Shown: positions 1 through 6,124 of the stretch, piece after piece
Layout of the letters: every line of letters begins with the position of its first letter
How positions within the stretch are numbered: the first letter of the stretch is position 1
Source of the DNA: Hyphomicrobiales bacterium
GTDB taxonomy: Bacteria; Pseudomonadota; Alphaproteobacteria; Rhizobiales; Beijerinckiaceae
Direction: 5' to 3'
Length of the DNA: 7,266 nucleotides
Assembly: GCA_003567055.1 (NCBI GenBank)
Contig: PXAW01000534.1
Span: 1 to 7,266, forward strand
Translations under genes and position numbers: made by a program
The notes under the pieces: generated by a model
Told to the model about the DNA's origin: nothing
Seen by the model: the letters and a program-made list of their open reading frames with translations, nothing else
The model's database searches: none

Positions 1-1
1 C

Positions 2-943
2 ACGATCGGCACCGCCCATGCCGCGCAGGGTGTGGATCTCACCGTCGAGGCAGCAGGCATCGTGCGCGAGATCCTGTTCAGCTCGAACGATCGGGTGGAG
101 GCAGGGCAGCTTCTGGTGCGGCTCGACAGCGCCGTTCAGTCTGCTGATCTCGAAGCCGCGACCACACAACTCGAAACCGAGGAGCTCAACCTCGAGCGCA
201 CACGCGAACTCCAGTCCCGGGGTGTCGCGACGAGCGTATCGCTTGAGGGGGCGCAGGCGGCCTATCGTGCCGCGCAGGCACAGGTCGCGAGGGTTTCGGC
301 CCTGCTCGATCAGCGGCAGCTTGTTGCGCCTTTCGCAGGCACGATCGGCCTGCCTCGTGTGGATGTCGGCGAGTATGTTTCCCCGGGCGCCGCGATCACG
401 ACGCTCCAGGACATCGACAGCATGCGCGTCGATTTCAGCCTGCCCGAGCAGCAATTGACGAATGTCTTCGTCGGGCAGGGCATCCACGTGCGCATCGAGG
501 GCAGGAGTGCGCCCTTCGAAGGCGAGATCACGGGCGTTGATCCCCGCGTCGACCCGGCGAGCCGGATGTTTGCCCTTCGGGCCATGATCAGCGATGCAGG
601 CGGCGACATCACGCCCGGTCAATTCGTGCGTATCGAAGTCGCGCTTCCGCAGGAAGACGACGTGATCGCCGTGCCGCAGACGGCTCTCGTGACCAGCCTC
701 TACGGCGATTTCGTCTATCTGGTCGAACCCGATCCGGAAAACGAAGAGCGGCTCCTGGCCCGCCAGGTCTTCGTCACCGCAGGACGGCGCGTGCAGGATA
801 TGGTCGAGATCCGGGAAGGCCTGGAGGCCGGTGCGACGATCGTGGCGACGGGCCAGAACAGGTTGTCGAACAACACGCCGGTCTCGCTTTCGGGCGATAC
901 CGAAGAAACCGAAGGCGAAACCGCAGCACGGGCGGTGCGCTGA
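2..943 (+). CDS. RND efflux periplasmic adaptor subunit (membrane fusion protein), 5'-partial
   Basis: This is the adaptor of a tripartite RND pump, bridging the inner-membrane permease and an outer-membrane channel in the periplasm. The frame is open to the window edge (TIGTAHAAQG precedes the GTG at 32), so the start, signal peptide and any lipidation cysteine lie upstream and the GTG is not the true start. Counting from that GTG, residues 1-32 hold the first half of the lipoyl/barrel-sandwich domain (AAGIVREILFSSNDRVEAGQ). Residues about 35-92 form a short Glu/Ala/Gln-rich alpha-hairpin. Residues 97-128 hold the second lipoyl half (LVAPFAGTIGLPRVDVGEYV). A beta-barrel (about 130-205) and a membrane-proximal domain (about 210-287) follow. 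The acidic, Thr-rich tail is probably disordered. The stop TGA shares bases with the permease ATG (TGATG), indicating translational coupling. Family is certain from domain order; the exported substrate is not readable. Confidence 0.93.
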   Translation, partial: TIGTAHAAQGVDLTVEAAGIVREILFSSNDRVEAGQLLVRLDSAVQSADLEAATTQLETEELNLERTRELQSRGVATSVSLEGAQAAYRAAQAQVARVSALLDQRQLVAPFAGTIGLPRVDVGEYVSPGAAITTLQDIDSMRVDFSLPEQQLTNVFVGQGIHVRIEGRSAPFEGEITGVDPRVDPASRMFALRAMISDAGGDITPGQFVRIEVALPQEDDVIAVPQTALVTSLYGDFVYLVEPDPENEERLLARQVFVTAGRRVQDMVEIREGLEAGATIVATGQNRLSNNTPVSLSGDTEETEGETAARAVR

Positions 944-3900
944 TGAGTATCTCCGATACCTTCATCAAGCGCCCCGTCCTGTCGACGGTGCTTGGATTCC
1001 TGATCCTGCTGCTCGGCATGCAGGGGCTCCTGAACATGCAGACGCGGCAATATCCGGAGGTCGACGAGACCGTGATCACGATCACGACCGTCTATCCCGG
1101 CGCATCTCCGGAACTGATCCAGGGCTTCATCACCTCGCCTGTCTCGGCGGCGGTCGCCACGGCCGAAGGCGTCGATTACATCACCTCGCAATCGCGGCCC
1201 TCGGCATCGGTCGTGACCGTCAACATGCGTCTGGGCGAGGATCCCGACATTGCCCTCACCGAGGTGATGTCGAAGGTGCAGGAGGTGCGCGATCGCCTGC
1301 CTGGCGATGCCCGCGATCCCAATGTCACCAAGGGAACCGGTTCCACCTTCGCCACGATGTATCTCGGCGTTCGCAATCCCGACATGTCGCCGGAACAGGT
1401 CACCGAATATATCGAGCGGGTGATCGTGCCCCGCATGGCGACGATCGAGGGCGTCGCAGAAGCACAGGTGATGGGCGCTGCAAATTACGCGATGCGGGTC
1501 TGGGTCGATCCCGTGCGCCTCGCAGCCCACGGCCTCACCGCGCAGGAGGTGATGGCGGCGATCAACGATTCGAATTTTCTCTCCGCACCGGGCCGCACGC
1601 GCAACGAGTTCGTCTCCTACCCGATCGCGCTCGATTCGACCCTGCAAACGCCTGAAACCTTCGGCGCCATGCCGGTTTCCGGCGACGGAGACACGATCGT
1701 CAGGTTGCGCGACGTCGCAAGCATCGAACTCGCGGCAGAAAGCACCGATATGGTTGTCAGCTTCGACGGAGAAGCGGGCACCTTCATCGGCATCTTTCCC
1801 AGCCCTGCCGCGAATCCGCTCGACACCTCTTCCGCCGTACGTGCGGAGCTTCCAGCGATCCAGGCGAGCCTGCCGGAGGGCATGACGCTGGAGCTGATGT
1901 TCGACGCCACCGAGCAGATCGAAGCATCGATCCGGGAGGTTCTGGTCACGATCTTCCTCGCAACCGTGATCGTCGCGCTGATCATACTGCTGTTTCTCGG
2001 CTCCATCCGCTCGGTGGCGATGCCGCTCGTGGCGATCCCGCTTTCGCTCGTGGGGGTGGCCTTCATCCTCTTTGCCGTCGGCTATTCGATCAACCTCCTC
2101 ACCCTGCTCGCCATGGTTCTCGCGATCGGGCTCGTGGTCGATGATGCGATCATCGTCGTCGAGAATATCCAGCGCCATATCGACGAGGGACAGTCGCCCC
2201 TGCAATCAGCCTATCAGTCGATGCGCGAGCTCACTTCACCCATCGTCGCGATGATGCTGACGCTCGTCGCGGTCTTCACGCCATTGTTCTTCACCGGCGG
2301 GCTCACGGGAGCGCTGTTTACGGAATTTGCGGTCACACTCGCGGGTGCGGTCTTCATCTCCAGCATCGTGGCCCTGACGATCTCACCGATGATGTCGGCG
2401 CGGATCCTGCGTGCCGGCGGCGGCAACCGATTCCAGAACTGGCTCGACAGGCGTTTCACCGCGTTCGAGGGCTGGTATGCCCGCCGGGTCGAATCCTCGC
2501 TGGGTTTCCGCCCGGTGACCATCCTCGTCGTTATCGTCCTGTCCTGCGTGACAGTGTTCCTCTTCACCAAGACCTCCAGCGAACTCGCCCCCGAGGAGGA
2601 TGCCGGCGCCCTGTTCTCCTTCGTCAACGCACCGAGCTACGCCACGACCGATTACACCAGCCGCTATGTCGACGAGATGCGCGCCCTGACCTCGGACCTG
2701 CCTGAGCTTTCTGCGAATTTCTCGATCGTCGGCTTCGGGGGGCAGACCAATACCGGCATCATGGTCTGGGCCTTCGACGACTGGGCCGATCGCGACCGGA
2801 GCCAGGCAGAGATCCAGGCCGATCTCCAGGAGCGATTGGCACCGATCACGGGCGTCCAGGCCTTCGTCTTCGCACCGCCCTCGCTGCCGGGAGCCGGCGG
2901 CGGTCTTCCGATTTCGCTCGTGGTGCAGTCGACCGGCTCACCCGCGCAGGTTTTCGAGGTGGCCGACGAAATCCGGCGCGAGGCGGAGGCATCGGGCCGG
3001 TTCATCGTGGTACAGAATTCACTGGCATTCGATACCACCGAAATCCTCGTCACGATCGACCGGGATCGGGCGGCGGCCCTGAACCTTCCCGCCAGCCAGA
3101 TCGGCGCGGCGTTGAGCCTGCTCGTCGGGGATGGCGCCATCGCCCAGTTCGACCGGGATTCCAACAGCTACGACGTGATCATGCAGGTACCGCAGGAATA
3201 TCGCGACAATCCGGAGCGGCTCGGATCGTATTTCGTGCGCTCACGTGCGGGTGACATGGTGCCGCTTTCGGCCGTGATCACGGTCGATACCCGGCCCGCT
3301 CCGGCCACGATCGAGCAGTTCAACCAGCTCAACTCCGCCACCATCACGGCGTTACCCATGATCGGCGTCTCCACCGGCGAGGGGCTCGACATCCTGGAGG
3401 GCATCGCGCGTCCGCTGCTCCCGGACGGGTTCTTCCTCGATTACGCTGATCAGTCGCGGCTCGAGCGCAGCGAAGGCAATACGATCATCGTCGCTTTCGC
3501 GCTGGCCATCATCGTGATCTATCTCGTGCTCGCCGCCCAGTTCGAGAGTTTCCGCGATCCGTTCATAATTCTGATGTCGGTGCCGCTGTCGATCTTCGGT
3601 GTGATCGTGCCGCTCAATCTGGGCCTTGGAACGCTCAACATCTATACGCAGGTCGGACTGATCACCCTGATCGGTCTGATCACCAAGCACGGCATTCTCA
3701 TCGTCGAATTCGCAAACCAGCAGCGACGTGCGAGCGGCATCAGCCGTGAGGCTGCGATCGTGATGGCGGCAAGGATGCGTCTGCGGCCGATCCTCATGAC
3801 GACCGCTGCGACGGCACTCGGAGTCGTACCGCTGATCATCGCCGACGGCGCCGGGGCGGCTGCACGTTCGGCGATGGGCATCGTGATCTTCTCCGGGATC

Positions 3901-4038
3901 ACGGTGGGAACGCTCTTCACATTGTTCGTCGTCCCGACATTCTACTCGCTGATCTCGCCCAGGATCTTCGCAGCGCTGCCTGAAGAGCCCCGCGATGCAA
4001 AGCATGTCGGCAAGTTCGCGGAGGGGGGCGCCGAATGA
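943..4038 (+). CDS. RND multidrug efflux permease, HAE1 family (AcrB/MexF-like)
   Basis: This is the inner-membrane proton/drug antiporter of the pump. Its 1031 residues match the usual 1020-1050. The N-terminus (MSISDTFIKRPVLSTVLGFLI) is the typical HAE start with TM1 at about 12-30. Periplasmic porter segments cover about 31-330 and 560-840. TM clusters lie at about 332-485 and 845-1005. The proton-relay residues are visible: paired Asp400-Asp401 in TM4 (GLVVDDAIIVVEN) and Lys915 in TM10 (GLITKHGILIVEF). The TM11 signature RMRLRPILMTT (944-954) carries the Arg and Thr expected there. The Gly-rich loop PGAGGGLPIS (649-658) lies in the second porter half. The ATG overlaps the adaptor stop and no strong Shine-Dalgarno precedes it, so translation probably relies on coupling. 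No frameshift or missing key residue was seen, so the gene looks functional. The subfamily and drugs cannot be assigned by eye. Confidence 0.97.
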   Translation: MSISDTFIKRPVLSTVLGFLILLLGMQGLLNMQTRQYPEVDETVITITTVYPGASPELIQGFITSPVSAAVATAEGVDYITSQSRPSASVVTVNMRLGEDPDIALTEVMSKVQEVRDRLPGDARDPNVTKGTGSTFATMYLGVRNPDMSPEQVTEYIERVIVPRMATIEGVAEAQVMGAANYAMRVWVDPVRLAAHGLTAQEVMAAINDSNFLSAPGRTRNEFVSYPIALDSTLQTPETFGAMPVSGDGDTIVRLRDVASIELAAESTDMVVSFDGEAGTFIGIFPSPAANPLDTSSAVRAELPAIQASLPEGMTLELMFDATEQIEASIREVLVTIFLATVIVALIILLFLGSIRSVAMPLVAIPLSLVGVAFILFAVGYSINLLTLLAMVLAIGLVVDDAIIVVENIQRHIDEGQSPLQSAYQSMRELTSPIVAMMLTLVAVFTPLFFTGGLTGALFTEFAVTLAGAVFISSIVALTISPMMSARILRAGGGNRFQNWLDRRFTAFEGWYARRVESSLGFRPVTILVVIVLSCVTVFLFTKTSSELAPEEDAGALFSFVNAPSYATTDYTSRYVDEMRALTSDLPELSANFSIVGFGGQTNTGIMVWAFDDWADRDRSQAEIQADLQERLAPITGVQAFVFAPPSLPGAGGGLPISLVVQSTGSPAQVFEVADEIRREAEASGRFIVVQNSLAFDTTEILVTIDRDRAAALNLPASQIGAALSLLVGDGAIAQFDRDSNSYDVIMQVPQEYRDNPERLGSYFVRSRAGDMVPLSAVITVDTRPAPATIEQFNQLNSATITALPMIGVSTGEGLDILEGIARPLLPDGFFLDYADQSRLERSEGNTIIVAFALAIIVIYLVLAAQFESFRDPFIILMSVPLSIFGVIVPLNLGLGTLNIYTQVGLITLIGLITKHGILIVEFANQQRRASGISREAAIVMAARMRLRPILMTTAATALGVVPLIIADGAGAAARSAMGIVIFSGITVGTLFTLFVVPTFYSLISPRIFAALPEEPRDAKHVGKFAEGGAE

Positions 4039-4400
4039 GTGCGCCGACCTTGCATCTCGTTTCGCGCGTCTTCCGTGTGGGTCGGCGAAAGGGGCCGGCG
4101 CCGACCGGCGTGAGGATTCGAGGCTGGAATCCATTCTCTGCAATTCTTTCGATCATTATATACTTGGCGTTCCGCGGTGAAAAAATATCATCTGCTTCGC
4201 GACAGGCCGGCATAGAGGAAATTGAGATCACGTCCGAGATGATCGGGGCCGGCGCTAGAAAAATTATGTTGTATTCCGGTTCGGGCTGGGTGTCTGAAAA
4301 TCCGCCACATTGGACAGCGGGCGAACTAGCTCAAGACATCTTTCGGGCGATGATCGTTCATCGCAGCATTCGCCCCGATAGTGCAGAAGCACGTCCATGA
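4035..4400 (+). CDS. Small hypothetical ORF overlapping the permease stop; possibly chimeric
   Basis: This 121-codon frame starts in the ATGA overlap with the permease stop, which would couple it to the efflux operon. I do not recognise the whole protein. Residues 1-35 are basic and GC-rich (RVFRVGRRKGPAPTGVRIRG) and are encoded across a GC-rich inverted repeat, so this part may be operon trailer rather than a gene. A short hydrophobic run (AILSIIIYLAF) sits at 36-46. From about residue 60 the text looks more protein-like (IEEIEITSEMIGAGAR, then GELAQDIFRAM at 96-106). That resembles, from memory only, the helical end of short conserved alphaproteobacterial hypothetical proteins. Codon use and GC drop after about 4130, unlike the operon. 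Alternative starts are TTG at 4164 and ATG at 4239, neither with a good Shine-Dalgarno. It could be a real third gene, a 5'-truncated gene joined to the operon tail, or chance. Confidence 0.4.
   Translation: MSAPTLHLVSRVFRVGRRKGPAPTGVRIRGWNPFSAILSIIIYLAFRGEKISSASRQAGIEEIEITSEMIGAGARKIMLYSGSGWVSENPPHWTAGELAQDIFRAMIVHRSIRPDSAEARP
4080..4106 (+). terminator. GC-rich inverted repeat just after the efflux operon (possible terminator)
   Basis: GGTCGGCG at 4080-4087 pairs perfectly with CGCCGACC at 4099-4106, an 8-bp stem with an 11-nt loop, starting 41 bases after the permease stop. There is no T-run behind it, so it is not a classic intrinsic terminator. It could still halt or stabilise the operon transcript. 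If it does, the ORF at 4035-4400 is less likely to be a real gene. Confidence 0.3.
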
Positions 4401-4572
4401 TCAGGCGTGATAGTTATTTAAAATTGTAGGTCTCCGCCCCAGTGAGGTTGACCATCGGAGTTTCCTTTCGATGGCTTCAGCCTGCAAAATGTCAGTTGGT
4501 ACGTAAAGTATATAATTACTGAAGCTTATCCGGGATATTCCTCAAAGTCGGCAAGTCATGATTTGCCGGAGG
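4401..4572. other. AT-rich intergenic stretch left of the IS3-family element
   Basis: This is 172 bases without a convincing gene on the plus strand. A perfect TATAAT sits at 4511-4516, but I found no -35 hexamer at 16-18 bp, so a promoter reading toward the IS is only possible. The plus frame in phase with the integrase stump beyond the IS is open from 4452 to the IS border. It ends in ...SHDLPE, but it shows no recognisable integrase motif such as an HxxR box. Confidence 0.4.
4414..4455 (-). other. Possible 13-codon minus-strand mini-ORF with a ribosome-binding site
   Basis: On the minus strand, ATG at 4455-4453 opens MVNLTGAETYNFK followed by TAA (4416-4414). AAGGAAA lies about 6 bases upstream, at about 4462-4468. 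Good spacing and strength make it stand out in an otherwise gene-less, AT-rich stretch. It could be a micro-ORF, the remnant of a longer gene's beginning, or chance. No function is proposed. Confidence 0.2.
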
Positions 4573-4613
4573 TGACGTTGCCCCGCAGACTTAATCCAGT
4601 TTGAAATAGACTC
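4573..4613 (+). repeat. Left terminal inverted repeat of the IS3-family element
   Basis: The outer 12 bases TGACGTTGCCCC (4573-4584) pair perfectly with the right end. Two further matching blocks lie inward: ATCCAGT at 4594-4600 and TAGACTC at 4607-4613. Spacing differs from the right end by one base. Confidence 0.9.
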
Positions 4614-4635
4614 TGGCCACGGAAAAGGACCAGAG

Positions 4636-4902
4636 ATGAAGCGCAACAGGTTCAGCGAAGAACAGATTATCGGCATCCTCAAGGAGCATGAGGCGGGCGT
4701 CCCGGTTGCCGATTTGTGCCGCAAGCACGGCGTGAGCAACGCGAGCATCTATAAATGGAAAGCCAAATACGGCGGCATGGATGTGAGCGAGGCCAAGCGG
4801 CTGAAGTCGCTCGAGGATGAGAACACCAAGCTCAAAAAGCTCCTGGCCGATGCCATGCTCGACAACTCCGCACTCAAGGATCTTCTCGGAAAAAAATGGT
4901 AG
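4636..4902 (+). CDS. IS3-family transposase OrfA (HTH protein)
   Basis: This 88-residue protein has the usual OrfA length. Residues 7-45 form the helix-turn-helix that binds the element's ends ([15 protein letters not shown], then [19 protein letters not shown]). Residues 56-84 form a leucine-zipper-like helix ([20 protein letters not shown]) for OrfA/OrfAB multimerisation. AAAAGGA at 4623-4629 lies 6 bases before the ATG and fixes the start. OrfA normally regulates transposition, and fused to OrfB by frameshifting it supplies the DNA-binding half of the transposase. Codons 86-87 are AAA-AAA of the slippery site, and TGG TAG follow. Confidence 0.95.
   Translation: MKRNRFSEEQIIGILKEHEAGVPVADLCRKHGVSNASIYKWKAKYGGMDVSEAKRLKSLEDENTKLKKLLADAMLDNSALKDLLGKKW
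4890..4896 (+). promoter_or_regulatory. Programmed -1 frameshift site A_AAA_AAA
   Basis: Seven A residues (4890-4896) sit in the OrfA frame as GGA AAA AAA TGG TAG, the canonical X_XXY_YYZ arrangement. A one-base backward slip moves ribosomes into the OrfB frame, two codons before the OrfA stop. The product would be 87 OrfA residues plus 309 from OrfB, about 396 in total. The same A-run supplies the first base of OrfB's own ATG (4896). No upstream Shine-Dalgarno-like or downstream structural stimulator was established by eye. Confidence 0.85.
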
Positions 4903-5825
4903 CGCCCGCCGCGAGGCGAAAGGCAGTCGCTTATCTCATGCAGACCTTGGAGATGAGCGAGCGGCGGGCGTGTACAGTGCTGGGCTGTTGTCGCATGACC
5001 ATGCGCTATCAGGGCAGCCGAGTGGTTGATGTCGACCTGCGGGACCGCATGAAGGCAATTGCCCATGAGCGTCGGCGCTTTGGATATCGGCGCCTGCATG
5101 TATTGCTGCGCCGGGAAGGCTATGTGGTCAACCACAAGCGTCTGTTCCGGATGTATCGTGAGGAGAAGCTCTCGGTGCGGCGCAGGGGCTGCCGGAAGCG
5201 GGCCTTGGGAACGCGGGCGCCGATGGTCATCCCCATGGCACCCAACGAGCGCTGGTCGCTGGACTTTGTCTCTGATCAGCTCACAGATGGTCGCCGGTTC
5301 AGGGTTATGACGGTCGTCGATGACTGTACTCGGGAATGCTTGGCGCTCATCGCCGATACATCCCTCTCAGGGCTGCGGGTCGCCCGAGAGCTCGAAACGC
5401 TCATGGCGGCACGCGGCAAGCCGAGGATGGTCGTCAGTGACAACGGCACCGAGTTCACCTCCAATGCCATCTTGGGCTTTGCAGACCGACACAAGATCGA
5501 CTGGCATTACATTGCCCCGGGAAAGCCGATGCAGAACGCGTTCATTGAATCGTTCAATGGCAGGCTCAGGGACGAGTTGCTCAACGAAACCCTGTTCCCG
5601 AGCCTCTCCTACGCCCGCATTGCCCTCGAAGAATGGCGGGCCGACTACAATGGAAAGCGCCCACACTCGCGGCTGGGCTGGCTCACCCCGACCGAATACG
5701 CCACCACCTTCACCCCACGACGGGACCTGGCGCTGCGCTCAATCGCCAGCTCCACGCCAGCTCCCGTCTTCCAGACGGCTCAAACGGGCCATCACAACCA
5801 CCGGAGTCTACGTCACACTGGATAA
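4896..5825 (+). CDS. IS3-family transposase OrfB (DDE integrase core)
   Basis: This is the catalytic part of the transposase, acting on the IS ends either alone or, as in the family, mainly as an OrfAB fusion. It has 309 residues counted from ATG 4896. Residues about 45-100 match the HTH_21-type linker ([17 protein letters not shown], then [12 protein letters not shown]). The rve core covers about 113-270, with the DDE triad Asp123 (RWSLDFVSD), Asp182 ([11 protein letters not shown]) and Glu218 ([15 protein letters not shown]). The 35-residue gap between the second Asp and Glu is the IS3 hallmark DD(35)E. The conserved tail [14 protein letters not shown] is at 255-268. The true start is probably the frameshift product rather than independent initiation. 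The reading frame is unbroken. Confidence 0.95.
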   Translation: MVAPAARRKAVAYLMQTLEMSERRACTVLGCCRMTMRYQGSRVVDVDLRDRMKAIAHERRRFGYRRLHVLLRREGYVVNHKRLFRMYREEKLSVRRRGCRKRALGTRAPMVIPMAPNERWSLDFVSDQLTDGRRFRVMTVVDDCTRECLALIADTSLSGLRVARELETLMAARGKPRMVVSDNGTEFTSNAILGFADRHKIDWHYIAPGKPMQNAFIESFNGRLRDELLNETLFPSLSYARIALEEWRADYNGKRPHSRLGWLTPTEYATTFTPRRDLALRSIASSTPAPVFQTAQTGHHNHRSLRHTG

Positions 5826-5843
5826 AAGTTGGGGGCAACGTCA
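5804..5843 (-). repeat. Right terminal inverted repeat of the IS3-family element
   Basis: Reading inward from 5843, the complement gives TGACGTTGCCCC (5843-5832), ATCCAGT (5823-5817) and TAGACTC (5810-5804), matching the left end with a 1-nt spacing difference. The OrfB stop TAA (5823-5825) lies inside this repeat, so the repeat encodes the last OrfB residues. Confidence 0.9.
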
Positions 5844-5996
5844 AAGGACATGCGTGACTTACTAATGGGACACGCAGAAACTGGTACTGGAAGCCGTTAT
5901 GGCGAGAAACGGGATGCAGAACCGGTCCCGATTAGAGAGCTGAGCGATTATGTGAACCGAATTCACTGGCCGTTTCTCAAAAAAATCCGAGTGTGA
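5844..5996 (+). pseudogene. Tyrosine-recombinase (phage/island integrase) 3' remnant
   Basis: The frame directly right of the IS3-family element encodes 50 residues beginning KDMRDLLMGHAETGTG and ending WPFLKKIRV before TGA (5994-5996). The LMGH followed nine residues later by the tyrosine of SRYGEK matches the last catalytic histidine region and the nucleophilic tyrosine (residue 19 of the remnant) of tyrosine recombinases. The tail PIRELSDYV, then HWPFLKKI, is a typical C-terminal cap of alphaproteobacterial site-specific integrases. The core-binding domain and the catalytic Arg, Lys and HxxR residues are absent from the window: the sequence left of the IS does not encode them. The gene is therefore dead as it stands. 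It may have been interrupted by the IS and then lost its 5' part by deletion. An ATG at 5850 would give a 48-residue peptide, which is not expected to work. Confidence 0.85.
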
Positions 5997-6124
5997 AAGC
6001 CTGCACCTGTATGACGGCTATGCGCCCCATTCCGGGCGTTGGCGGTTTGCATCGCTCGCTTTGCGAGCGGTGCAAACCGCTCCATTCGCGAAATCTCAGT
6101 GTCTGACTCATAATTTCGGGCCGT
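5997..6124. other. Non-coding stretch between integrase remnant and IS5 transposase
   Basis: Apart from the two hairpins, 128 bases show no gene on either strand. The right part is expected to include the transposase-distal end of the IS5 element. Confidence 0.5.
6042..6080. repeat. Long near-perfect hairpin downstream of the integrase remnant
   Basis: GCGGTTTGCA (6042-6051) and CGCTCGC (6053-6059) pair with GCGAGCG (6063-6069) and TGCAAACCGC (6071-6080). Only a T/G position (6052/6070, a G-U pair in RNA) interrupts the 18-bp stem, and the loop is TTT. No T-run follows. A smaller hairpin, CGCCC/GGGCG (6023-6027/6034-6038), precedes it. It could be a transcript-end structure, a REP-like palindrome or a recombination or IS-end relic. 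Confidence 0.75.

Larger units (their letters stand above)
4573..5843 (+). mobile_element. Complete IS3-family insertion sequence, IS407-like group
   Basis: This 1271-bp element is bounded by imperfect inverted repeats that start TGACGTTGCCCC on the left and end GGGGCAACGTCA on the right. It carries the two overlapping frames of an IS3 element: OrfA with HTH and leucine zipper, and OrfB with a DDE integrase core, joined by an A7 slippery site. Size, OrfA text ([20 protein letters not shown]) and OrfB text ([17 protein letters not shown]) fit the IS407 group as I remember it. Flanking tetranucleotides are GAGG (4569-4572) and AAGG (5844-5847), which match at 3 of 4 bases where this group usually makes a 4-bp duplication. 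No inactivating change was seen, so it may still be mobile. Confidence 0.93.

Noticed and set aside
18..458. Plus-strand frame within the adaptor gene
   Set aside because: Ser/Arg/Pro-rich out-of-frame translation of the adaptor; the alternative frame carries clear lipoyl-domain motifs.
715..2205. Long minus-strand open frame opposite the permease
   Set aside because: Its composition is His/Arg/Asp-rich with no domain, as expected for the antisense of a GC-rich codon-biased gene; the plus-strand frame is unmistakably an RND permease.
3352..4143. 263-codon minus-strand open frame over the permease end
   Set aside because: It is an antisense shadow: low-complexity, charged, without motifs, and overlapping the conserved TM10-TM12 coding region.
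4483..4516. TATAAT at 4511-4516 as an outward or IS-driving promoter
   Set aside because: The -10 is perfect but no acceptable -35 lies at 16-18 bp; listed only as a remark in an AT-rich stretch.
5320..5865. 181-codon plus-strand frame overlapping OrfB
   Set aside because: Out-of-frame reading of the DDE core with no family resemblance; it also crosses the IS border.
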